Source: Spongilla lacustris (lineage: Eukaryota; Porifera; Demospongiae; Spongillida; Spongillidae). From it: 64,000 nucleotides of DNA. The notes beneath the pieces are model-generated. The model made no database searches, was not told the origin of the DNA, and saw only the letters and a list, made by a program, of their open reading frames with translations. This document shows, piece after piece, positions 47,901-55,630 of the stretch. The stretch covers positions 4,329,327 to 4,393,326 of the forward strand of contig OX442426.1 of assembly GCA_949361645.1 (NCBI GenBank), in the 5' to 3' direction. A program made the translations under genes and the position numbers. Within the stretch, counting starts at the first letter, position 1. Every line of letters starts with the position of its first letter.

Positions 47901-50654
47901 GCATATTTTTGCTAACCAAGTACGTAAGATAAAATAAATGGTATTGGTCAATTGTACACTGATTAGCCTCCATAACAAACTTTAAATGATGTCAATATGA
48001 TCAACCTCCATGTGGTAAAACAGGGAGGAAGTGACACATCCTTATTTAAGGATTGACACCATCCTTTTAAAAATAAGGATCACAACAGTAGAGATTATTG
48101 ACCATAAAAACCACAATAGTTTTAAAAAGTTGGAGAAAGAGTGTCAATGAACGGGTAGAGAATTTTGCAGAAGGAAAATCCTGCTTGAAACGCTTGGACC
48201 AGGTTCTGCCAACTGTAGTTCCCCTAATCATACACCAAAAACTTTTCTTGACAAAAATGATTTATCATTTCAAAATTTACAGAGCATGCAGGTTTTGCTG
48301 TTTACATGATAATCAATATTTTTACTACACTAGCATAGAATCCCAAGAATTAAAAACATGAAACAAACAAAAAACAAAGATTTTTAAAGTGAAACTAAAA
48401 TCTCCTCCAACAGCAAGCATGCAGGTTGGGTCTACTTAACAACCTATAACAAGGCCTGACCTAAGAGAATGGCATGGAATAATTTTTTTATAATTCATAA
48501 CCATACCATTACAATGGAAATAAAACGAAAAAAAAATGCATGATGATTTCACCAAATATTTATAAGATTTACACCAGTGCATATGGCAGTCTCCTTTCTA
48601 AGATTATCCACCAGTATGTTTGTGATTCATGTAGAACACATGTATGCAAGCAATAGACACATACATACTGTAGCTGTAAAACTCCTTTCTAGCACTGTGT
48701 ATACAACTTAAACTTTAAATGCAAATTTGAATAATTTGTGCATTTGCCTATTCAAATATATGTGTTTGCAATTAGAACTGAACAATTGTAGCTTCAATGA
48801 CTACAAAGATTCACAGTGTAAATGTGTTGTACTCACCTTAATGGGAATTTCACGGGTGTATTGACTTTTGATCTGTTTCCATAGCTATGATGAAAGGGAA
48901 GTTACTACAGTATAAAGTAAACATATCTCATTGCAGTATCTGTACAAAGGAAGACACTCCACAGTGGTGGGAGGAAGCATGCCCCCTCCCGTACCCTCCC
49001 CCACTTCTGAATATAGTTATTACACCCCACCCCCTTCCTTCCTAAAATCCTGGATCCGCCTCTACCCCAAGTACATGTAACACTGTAAAATAGCTCAATG
49101 AAATCATATGAGTACAATTTATGTTATGGTTCCAAAGTAAAAATAGCCAAATACGTGTATGTGCATATTAAATGAGATATGGTGACTAAAAGAGCCTTGG
49201 CTGATTTTGAATTTAACTTTCTACATGTACATGTATTATCAATTTCACGCACACAAAACATTCACTAGTCAACATTAAATATGGAAAGTATTGTGCCAAA
49301 TCCTTAGAGTTTTACAAGGCAGCAGGCGGACCTTAATAAATGTAATCTGCCCAGCTATAAATTTAAAATCCAAGTACACCTACACATTTGTAAATGTACA
49401 TGTGTATGTACACATGGAGGTACACACTTGGATACAGCGATGCCAAAAGATGGAACAACTGTGGTATTAACTTCATCTTATAGCAAGAAGGAAACCATTG
49501 TATTGTGACAATATACATGTACATGTATACATCACTTGATCTCTTTCCCAACATAGGTGACAAAGATTGCATATTGTCTCAGCATATTATAAACATAATA
49601 AGAAACATACCAGTCATTTTGAAACCTCTTGAGATAAATCATCAATACATTTGGCATTCGAGATATTCTCAACATCCTTTCCATATCTGCCTTCCGCCCA
49701 CATTTTGAGCAGCTCCTGAAGAGGTTTTTTATGCATAATCAACATACTGTATCTTTACTTACTTACCAACACTTTCCATCAAACCTTTCTGCTATGAACA
49801 AACTTGCAAGACAACCATCAAGTGTACAAGTATTCTTCCATAACGACAAATGAAAGGTATGAAAGTTAGAGAAGCATTCAAACAGATACATGTATTAAAA
49901 GCATTGCTTCATAATTTCACCATCATACCACTTACATTAATAGCAGTTGGAATTGGTAGTGACAAGAACATAAATGGGTCAAACTTGTAAACACACTAAA
50001 AAGAAAGTTTGAGGTATTATGGACTCTTCTTATTGATCATCAGTGACGTGTACCTGATTACATTCTCCACATTGCATAGAAGATTGAAACTGCCCTTCAA
50101 ACACATCAGATATTACTGATACACCATGTTTGGCCAAATATGTCAACCAATTCAATGCTGCTTCTTTCTGTAGAGACAAAAATATTGTTGCATGTACATG
50201 TATATACTCTTCATGCCGTCATTGCCATACACACGAAAGTGAGAAATGAACAAATACATTTATGTGTACATCGTTACATCTTAGATACATGTATATATTA
50301 TGGTTTATATATTATGCCAATAGTGATGCTAATCTATGTACAGATGATTGCTATCTGCAGACCTCAATACTACTTCAGTACTACAATTAGTAATATTTGC
50401 AGTCTGAAATATTTCTGCTTTCTTCTCAATACATGATATCAATAAATTGTTTAATTGTTATTGATTATTATTCGCAATACTCAACCCCTTAACCACTTCA
50501 TCCGTTAAAGTAAATTCTGAGTAGCACTCACCTCAGTGGGTATGAAATAATGTTTCATATCATTATGAAGCTTCATAAGTGGTGTTATCTGGAACTCCTG
50601 CACAGCTTTCTGAGAGTTTCCATTCAAATGTTCCTCATACATCTCTAATTCTCT
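32922..50654 (-). CDS. Ubiquitin-specific protease, gene A (3' part, 11 exons)
   Basis: Eleven exons with canonical splice sites and matching phases: 50532-50654, 50054-50167, 49936-49995, 49767-49834, 49611-49715, 48837-48884, 36904-37004, 36414-36496, 33307-33405, 33057-33182 and (less sure) 32922-32984. They encode the second half of a USP catalytic domain, a cysteine protease that removes ubiquitin. Landmarks are SVISDVFEGQFQSSMQCGEC, YKFDPFMFLSLPIP, TCTLDGCLASLF, SCSKCGRKAD, PNVLMIYLKRFQND, YKLIAVINHSGSINGGHY with the catalytic His, WYCFNDS with the acidic/amide catalytic position, and AYLLLYQK. The two CxxC pairs form the usual USP zinc finger. The catalytic Cys box would be upstream of 50654 and was not found. 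All frames are open, so the gene looks functional. The pattern is nearest the USP4/USP15/USP32-like group, but paralogy is not certain. Confidence 0.8.
33057..33182 (-). CDS. USP gene A exon A9
   Basis: 42 codons ending in MELRNGELESKYMQMAQAHQ and QDIE before donor GTGAGA. A helical charged extension after the protease domain. The acceptor (GAG at 33183-33185) is a guess. Confidence 0.45.
33307..33405 (-). CDS. USP gene A exon A8
   Basis: 33 codons beginning SSQAYLLLYQKEQDNDEQPN; AYLLLY is the terminal strand of the USP fold. Confidence 0.8.
33975..34280 (+). pseudogene. LINE RT C-terminal fragment, left half
   Basis: Forward frame: RALRTALKGKTSPWLHVLPL, NYNFDLSPLQFRDGLAISYM, CDGCGTTLTLQHALDCKKGG and RHNEIRDCLEDIASQVW. 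This is the CCHC-like region before the endonuclease in REL-type LINEs. It belongs to a different family from copies a-d. It is cut at 34280 by a foldback element and resumes at 35786. Confidence 0.65.
34281..35785. mobile_element. Foldback element, about 1.5 kb, with TGAT target duplication
   Basis: Ends are GGGTCAATCCAACTATTGTG and its reverse complement. The arms pair for over 600 bp (34281-34945 with 35135-35785), around a central loop of about 190 bp. TGAT flanks both sides, and the interrupted LINE frame rejoins exactly, which fixes the boundaries. No coding capacity. Blocks such as AATGGTTTACGAAATACATT and AAAAATAAAAAGTCT are shared with the foldback at 15811-18045. Confidence 0.8.
35786..36240 (+). 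pseudogene. LINE RT C-terminal fragment, right half
   Basis: Resumes the frame of 33975-34280 when one TGAT copy is removed: VNNGDGGL, a TGA, then LDLWIRGVWQPQVEASFDIK and VIDTDTPHHTHSPEAIL. WxPQVEASFDIKV is the endonuclease-like core. The open stretch ends before a stop at about 36297. Confidence 0.65.
36414..36496 (-). CDS. USP gene A exon A7
   Basis: 83 bp, IAFGSRNNQWYCFNDSQVEQ and CSEEKVM; FND holds the third catalytic position. Six nucleotides (two codons) longer than the gene B exon. Confidence 0.8.
36904..37004 (-). CDS. USP gene A exon A6 (His box)
   Basis: 101 bp, ...RKYKLIAVINHSGSINGGHY; the His of GGHY is the catalytic base. Donor GTAAGT splits the Tyr codon. Confidence 0.85.
37079..39688 (+). 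mobile_element. piggyBac-family transposon
   Basis: 2610 bp flanked by TTAA on both sides (37075-37078 and 39689-39692), the piggyBac target. The ends share ATC(G/A)(A/C)CG...TCTATGCGTAGA, and each end has two palindromic copies of a CATCTAYGCGTAGATG-type motif. The interior encodes a piggyBac (DDE_Tnp_1_7) transposase broken by a frameshift and stops. It sits in the A5-A6 intron of USP gene A, in the opposite orientation to the gene. Confidence 0.9.
37275..39501 (+). pseudogene. piggyBac transposase pseudogene
   Basis: An N-terminal piece (37275-37646, acidic at its end) is followed by a possible small intron, then 37710-38187 with HEHRFKAKLLHAYSNESTAL, LGIILAMALVPKGDRRDLW and RFMARDEFDNILRSLHLS. 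A frameshift near 38185 leads to CIDESMCAWRGMS (first catalytic Asp) and VLPHATKIIRKPEPVGIEL, then TGA. 38416-39039 has VVVGDSAFASVKTAKALL (second Asp) and NAIDVHNHLHQGG (third Asp). After a TAA the C-terminal Cys-rich domain follows (CSVCRVRQTSYFCEECSRAK, 39330-39410). One frameshift and two stops leave it dead, but all three Asp and the Cys motif remain readable. Confidence 0.85.
39693..40305. other. Intronic sequence, no feature
   Basis: Part of the large intron of USP gene A. No coding signal recognised. Confidence 0.3.
40306..40640. repeat. 155-bp tandem repeat, about 2.2 copies
   Basis: GTGCACCGTTTGTGCAC at 40306 recurs, with changes, at 40461 and again at 40616. Blocks GTTGTTGGTTA and CCATAGCTACTTTTTT also recur with the same 155-bp period. 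Confidence 0.75.
41417..42560 (+). pseudogene. Decayed retroelement gag-like remnant
   Basis: Scattered forward pieces: MSSRLRKRSGPSWMASERKH (41450), KKLSKRIWKWEFIEMGDLLP (42030-42085) and a CCELC.. / H.T.DC-like knuckle (about 42380-42440). The last two sit in the spacing seen in gag-like proteins of tyrosine-recombinase or related invertebrate retroelements. Stops separate all pieces. The family call is tentative, and the first piece could instead be an unrelated exon. Confidence 0.35.
43133..43397. repeat. 138-bp tandem duplication
   Basis: The block beginning GCTGATATAGAGGAGCCATT at 43133 is repeated at 43271 with few changes. Confidence 0.85.
44349..44580 (+). repeat. Left TIR of the 2.8-kb transposon
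   Basis: Pairs with 46921-47171. The inner end carries TCCGGTAGCAATTTGAGGTA. Confidence 0.8.
45220..46662 (-). pseudogene. Decayed DDE transposase with YFDGxE motif
   Basis: Pieces in order on the minus strand: a basic N-terminal region (46267-46662, with KKAITGFVSPRKRVK); a helix-turn-helix-like region (45802-46122, ISIKTANRWLHKLGFSRTHH then KGAYFDGNEQDDVV); YFWADEYTSVLKPKSLGQSI and MVSDFVEELGG (about 45580-45680); and KQPLMRSTVWNGQTQSMVFA then GIDTSRMKADEMR (45225-45380). The same order is typical of transposase-like proteins with a YFDGHE motif found in fungi and invertebrates. Frames differ between pieces, so the gene is dead. Confidence 0.6.
46921..47171 (-). repeat. Right TIR of the 2.8-kb transposon
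   Basis: Reverse complement of the left TIR, with small indels. Confidence 0.8.
47172..48836. other. Intronic sequence with short palindromes
   Basis: No exon recognised. Contains four copies of a CCTTATTTAAGG-like palindromic block at about 47848-47892 and 48028-48081, and CCTACATGTAGG palindromes near 47310-47355. Confidence 0.35.
48837..48884 (-). CDS. USP gene A exon A5
   Basis: 48 bp, YGNRSKVNTPVKFPL, the K.....V.FP position after LKRF. Followed by the 11.8-kb TE-loaded intron. Confidence 0.75.
49611..49715 (-). CDS. USP gene A exon A4
   Basis: 105 bp containing SCSKCGRKADMERMLRISRM and PNVLMIYLKRFQND: second CxxC pair and the conserved L.I.LKRF block. Confidence 0.85.
49767..49834 (-). 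CDS. USP gene A exon A3
   Basis: 68 bp, NTCTLDGCLASLFIAERFDG and following, the 'TLEDCL' position of USPs. Ends in phase 2. Confidence 0.75.
49936..49995 (-). CDS. USP gene A exon A2
   Basis: 20 codons, CVYKFDPFMFLSLPIPTAIN, the conserved FDPF..L.LPIP block; donor GTAAGT. Confidence 0.8.
50054..50167 (-). CDS. USP gene A exon A1
   Basis: 38 codons: KEAALNWLTYLAKHGVSVIS then DVFEGQFQSSMQCGECNQ. Holds the FxGQ block and the first CxxC of the zinc finger. Confidence 0.8.
50532..50654 (-). CDS. USP gene A exon A0
   Basis: 41 codons, phase 0 both sides, starting RELEMYEEHLNGNSQKAVQE. Donor GTGAGT. This region varies between USPs and is placed by continuity only. Confidence 0.5.
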
Positions 50655-50982
50655 CTACGATTTAACAGCAATGATCAATATGTATTTTAGTAGACATCTA
50701 CATTACTAATTCCACATTCTCAATCAATTATTAAGACTTGAAACAGTGCTGTCAGGAATATCAATTTTAAAAAACCTCTTTTGCAGCTATTATGTTACTT
50801 CATCGATGATTTCATAAAATAAATGTATACAATAAGACTAGCTCGCAACAAGATTGATGTTGTTGAATTTGTGGGCAGACAAGTGGATTATGGAAATCAA
50901 TTTATGGATTACAGACCTAAATATTAGCTAATCAACCTAGCAGTTTCTTTTTGCACTGTACTACATGTAGCTAGATTATACA

Positions 50983-51285
50983 GTGGCCTGGTAGGTCACG
51001 GCTGTCATGACATGCACATACATGTACGCGATTTGTGGACGTGCACACATGCACATCTGGGATTTGTGGACTTGCACATTCGCGATTTGCGGACGTGCAA
51101 TTGTTTCCACGTGGAAACAATTGCACGTCCGCAAATCCCAGATGTGCATGTGTGCAAGTCCGCAAATCGCGTATGTGCAAGCCGCAAATCGCGTATGTGC
51201 ACGTCCGCAAATCCCAGTTGTCAATGTGTGCACGTCCGCAAATCGCAGATGTGCACGTCATGACAGCCGCGACCTACTGGGCCAC
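50983..51285. mobile_element. Palindromic motif-array element, about 300 bp
   Basis: Ends are inverted repeats: GTGGCCTGGTAGGTCACGGC at the left, its imperfect complement at the right, each continuing into TGTCATGAC. Inside are eight copies of a 19-21-bp motif, consensus TGCACGTCCGCAAATCGCG, three in one orientation and five in the other, mirrored around CCACGTGG at about 51108-51113. No protein is encoded. Confidence 0.7.
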
Positions 51286-52300
51286 CATAAGATTATTGCT
51301 TGCATATCATTACAATGGGACAGTAAAAATAAACAGGACTGAAAACATGCTAAAATGTCAGTGTGTTGCTAGTGAGCAGGGAGTGCTGCTCAATCATCAA
51401 ACCCTAGACCACTATCAAACTAGCAGTTGGTATCATGAAAATCAATGATTGCAAAGTTTTAAAAATGACCTTGTTGACACAAATGGTGTCCACAAATCCT
51501 ACATCCACTTCAATGTACCTGTAATATTTAGATCCTGTTTTCATTCAGTCATAGGCCAATATTAGTCTATTACCGATTAATAGTGGCATATGCAGATATG
51601 TGATACAGGTGTGCTCTTACACCAACGGCTACATATCCTGCACTTCAAACACAAGATTTTTGTACCAGGTGGGATTCTGCTTTGAATAGTGTAGCTAAAT
51701 AACCAACTTACTAAGGTAAACAGAATATCGTATGACAGTATGGATGTGACTAACTTTATAAGACCTGTATACATGGTGTTCCACAATCAAGTTAATATGT
51801 TCATAAATTAACCACAAACAGTTTCAAATTCTACCAGCAAAAAAGACATGCTGGCGAACTATATTGAATGATCCTGAACACCTTCCTAAATCAAGAACAC
51901 AATTTATATATTGCATAACACTCCTAAACGGAAGTTGTTAATTAAAGACAATTTGCAACTGGTAACTAACCTACACGCTATATTTGTTAACATTAATATT
52001 GATGCAATTTTAATTTAATACAGTTGGCACAAGTTAAAATTAAAACCAATCTTGGAGCTTCTGGATACAGTAGCAGTCACAAGCAGTTCACGTAATGTAT
52101 ACATAGGGATCACATCACACTTGACAGGCAGTATACATGTAAGTGGGATTACCACACATACATGTAGCGCGTTTTTTTTAAACATCAACTATAGCAGTTA
52201 TGCACTTTCCAAGCGCACCTGATAGACTCTAACCACGCCTGACCACTTACAAGTGTGTACATAGCAAGTGTCAGAATTGAGTCTGTGAGTTATTAATTCA
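51286..52300. other. Intergenic between USP gene A and LINE copy d
   Basis: No exon recognised. A stretch around 51815-51860 (AGACATGCTGGCGAA) resembles 60020-60045 upstream of gene B exons, consistent with segmental duplication of the USP region. Confidence 0.35.
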
Positions 52301-52348
52301 TTTTAATCGGATGGCATTGCCCCAAATAATGAAACAACATGGGAGCTT

Positions 52349-53587
52349 TTGAAAGCTAAACACCCCAGTGGCCCAGTCCCTTTAGTCCCTGCGACTCACT
52401 CTGTACCAGTTACATTGGATCAGGATTTTAACATCTTATCTATTCGGCACTCCTTCCCCAAGGATACAGCTGCAGGGCCCTCGGGTCTGCTTATGCAACA
52501 TTTGCTGGACGCAGCTAGCATCCCACTTCCCACACCTATTTGCCCCTTACTTCTTCAGGTAGTGAACATTCTTTCAACAGGAAAAGCCCCACCTTCTATC
52601 GCCAGATTTGTCGCTGGTGCTGGGCTCATTGCTCTGAACAAAATCAAAGAGGGTTGCCCTCGTGATGTAAGGCCAATTGCTGTGGGAGAGACACTCAGGA
52701 GGCTGGCTGGAAAATGTGTTTGTGCCATCCTGAAGGATAAGTTTGCAGATTTCTTCCACCCTTTGCAGTATGGAGTGGCCTGTAGGGCGGGTGCAGAGAA
52801 GGTCATACATCAGGTTAGAGAGTGTATGGAGGAGCACTGGATGGATGAGGACTTCGTGTGTTTCAAGGTGGACATGAAAAACGCATTTAACTTAGTCTCA
52901 AGACAGACAGTCCTTGAAGAATGTGCCACTTTCTACCCTGAGTTACTCCCATGGGTTTCATACTGCTATGGGTCCCATCCTCTGTTATGTCACCCTCTTG
53001 GCAGAATTACTTCAGAATGTGGAGTGCAGCAGGGTGATCCCCTGGGCCCTCTGTTGTTTTCTTTAGCTCTCCACAAGCTGGTGTCTACAATTGATGCAGA
53101 TGATGATTGTTTTAGCTTACTGCTACAGGCCTGGTACCTCAATGATGGGGTTCTTGCAGGTAGCCGTCCTGCAGTGCTTCGAGCAGTGCATCTGTTAGAG
53201 GAGTTGGGCCCTGCTCTGGGTATTCATATAAATTTGACCAAATGTGAATTGTTTGGTAGGATGGGCAACACTGCTTTCCCTCCTTCTGTGAGAAGTTCAC
53301 TCCTGCCTAACCTTGACATACTTGGGGCTCCAATAGGTGATTACCTACATTGCACCCATTTCATTTGTGAGAAAGTTTCCCAAGCTAAGGGGTTACTATC
53401 AGCTTTGGTGGATGTAGCTGCAGCGGATCTCCATGTGGCAACATCTCTCCTTAGGATATGTGGCAGTTTCTGCAAACTTGTTCACTTAGCAAGAACCACT
53501 CCTCCAAGTATTTCCGCTGACTCCCTACAGTCCTTTGATGAAGAGGTAAGGATTTTTCTCCTCATGCTTGGCAGTCGACATTCCTGA
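52349..53587 (+). pseudogene. LINE copy d reverse transcriptase
   Basis: 412 open codons: AGPSGLLMQHLLD, FKVDMKNAFNLVSR, GVQQGDPLGPLLFSLAL, WYLNDGVLAG, KCELFGR. The Asp-to-Asn change in the YxDD box should abolish catalysis. Confidence 0.85.
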
Positions 53588-54603
53588 TGTTCATTGGCAG
53601 CAAGCACGACTTAGCCTGAGTTTTGGAGGTTTAGGATTTCGGTCTCTTTCTCACCATGGCTGTGCTGCTTTCATCTCTTCTTTATCTTGCTCAGGTATCG
53701 GTAGGGCTAGCAACAGGCATTTAGTGAGTGCTATTTCAAGGTTCAACACTCTTGTATCCACTAGTGATGTCATCACTTTAGAAGCTACTTTATCCTCTCC
53801 TCCTTCCCAGCATGCATTGTCCAGGAAATTAGACAGTCATCTTTTTCACTCAATTATGATGACCTCTTCTCCTGCTAACAAGGCACGTCTTCTTTCTTCT
53901 TCTACTGCTCATGCTAGCTCTTGGTTGTCAGTTGTTCCTTCTGTGGGTCTTGGATTGCATCTTGACTCTTCTGAATTCCATACAGCAGTGAAATGGTGGC
54001 TTGGCATGAACTCTACTGCTAGAGCCTCTTGCCCTTTCTGTCCAGACACTGCTTTGGACCCACTTGGCCATCATGCAGTTTTGTGCAGACATGGGGGTGA
54101 TGTGGTCATTAGACACAACCGCTTGCGAAACATCATTGCTGACTTTTGCCGTCGTGCCCACTTATCTGTACGAATTGAGGTTGGTAGAGGGCTCTTGGGA
54201 ACACACAATTACACACGACCTGCTGATGTGCTGGTTGATGGATGGGATAGGGCTAAGCCAGCTGCCTTTGACGTCACTGTTACCTCTCCTCTTACCCCGG
54301 TCACCCTGAATGAGGCCAGCATCAATGAAGGAGCCGCAGCCTTGGCTGCTGAGACAAGGAAGCATGCAGCTAATGATGCTAGGTGCCAAGCACTCGGATG
54401 GTCGTGCATTCCTCTTGCAGTGGAAATATTTGGCAATTGGGGAAGAGAGGCACAAGGCGTTTTTTTCTCACTTGGCCACTTTGCTGGCCCTGCATCAGGG
54501 TCGACCAAAGTCTACTGTTGTCAGAGACATTTATGGTCACCTCAGCATCTCTCTGGTAAGGTCAGTGGCTAGGTCCATTATGGGGCGAGAGATAGTTAAT
54601 TGA
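53568..54603 (+). pseudogene. LINE copy d C-terminal endonuclease region
   Basis: Contains LSFGGLGFRSLS, the CPFC...C zinc-binding motif and the RPADVLVDGWDRAKPAAFDV endonuclease-like core. The final 40 or so residues are in another frame, ending MGREIVN. Confidence 0.8.
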
Positions 54604-54780
54604 CACTTTTGTAGGTAGGCTAGGTGTTTAACTTTTTTCTTTGTGATCAAGGTTGTACTTATTCTCCTGTATTATCAGTACACATATAATAAATTAGTTT
54701 CATTGTAATTTAATAATTAATTTATTTCAGCAACACTTAGCTGTTCATTGCGTGTTAATCTTCCATAATTATTGAAGTAT

Positions 54781-55492
54781 ATGCCGAGGGGGGGGCAAGA
54801 AAAACTGTATGGACCCCATCGTCCAACTTTGTAGAGCTTAACGAGAGGATTACGAATCTGCCTTAAAAATAAAAATCAGACGTAAAAGAAAAAAGATACA
54901 AGGGATCAAAAAAAGGGGGCGTAGGGGTACCACCCTACGCCCGTTACATTTTCACGTGTTTTTTGTGTCTTTTTTGTTTCGTTTCGGATTTACACGAGAG
55001 TAGCATTGATATATTCCTCCCAGCTAAAGAACTTCACTGAGATCTCACACATAATCGCTAGACACTTGTAAAACCGTCAGTGAGAAATTTAATGTTTAAC
55101 CCCCTAGTTGTTATTTCCTATTGCTAACCGAAATAGGAAATAACCACTAGGGGGTTAAACGTTAAATACGCAACTGCCCATTTTACAAGTGTCTAGCGAT
55201 TATGTGTGAGATCGCAGTGAAGTTCTTTAGCTGGGAGGAATATATCAATGCTACTCCTGTGTAAATCCGAAACGAAACAAAAAAGATACAAAAACATGTG
55301 AAAATGTAATGGGCGTAGGGTGGTACCCCCTACGCCCGCCTTTTTTGACCCCTTGTATCTTTTTTCTTTTACGTCCGATTTTTATTTTGAAAGCAGATTC
55401 GTAATCCTCTCATTAAGCTCTACAAAGTTGGACGATGGGGGTCCATACAGTTTTTCTTGCCTCCCCCCCCCCCCCCCCACCCCCCTCGGCAT
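54781..55492. mobile_element. Near-perfect palindromic element, about 710 bp
   Basis: Arms of about 340 bp fold around a centre near 55125 (ATTTCCTATT...AATAGGAAAT). Ends are TATGCCGAGGG and CCCTCGGCATA, with G/C runs of unequal length inside each end. Matching landmarks are GGGCGTAGGG, TTTTACAAGTGTCTAGCGAT and GCTAAAGAACTTCACTG with their complements. It encodes nothing and abuts the last USP gene B exon (55532). The very high arm identity suggests a recent origin. Confidence 0.8.
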
Positions 55493-55531
55493 ATGCAATG
55501 ACTTGTGTGCACTTTATAATGATGATCTAAC

Positions 55532-55630
55532 CTTACAACTTTCCATAATGGTATCCACCAGGTATCGCCAGTTGGGCTGCTGGTCGTCATCTTGTTCTTT
55601 TTGGTACAAAAGTAAATATGCCTGGCTGGA
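55532..55630 (-). CDS. USP gene B exon B8
   Basis: 33 codons starting SSQAYLLLYQKEQDDDQQPN, equal to A8; reached across a 5.5-kb intron filled with transposons. Confidence 0.75.

Larger units (their letters stand above)
52312..54603 (+). mobile_element. R2/R4-like LINE, 5'-truncated (copy d)
   Basis: Starts at the hinge between the zinc-finger part and RT (GIAPNNETTWELL). RT is open over 52349-53587. The catalytic box has become YLND (about 53134-53145), losing a catalytic Asp. A frameshift near 53570 moves to 53568-54572 with CPFCPDTALDPLGHHAVLC and RPADVLVDGWDRAKPAAFDV; another near 54470 leads to the C terminus at 54603. It is closer to copy b than to copy c in sequence. No clear (TAA)n flank is seen on either side. 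Confidence 0.85.

Noticed and set aside
50983..51285. CRISPR-like array
   Set aside because: Repeats occur in both orientations around a palindrome, are adjacent rather than separated by uniform unique spacers, and the genome is eukaryotic.
51005..51448. Cys-rich peptides over the motif array
   Set aside because: Produced by translation of the TGCACGTCCGCAAATC repeats; repeat-derived.
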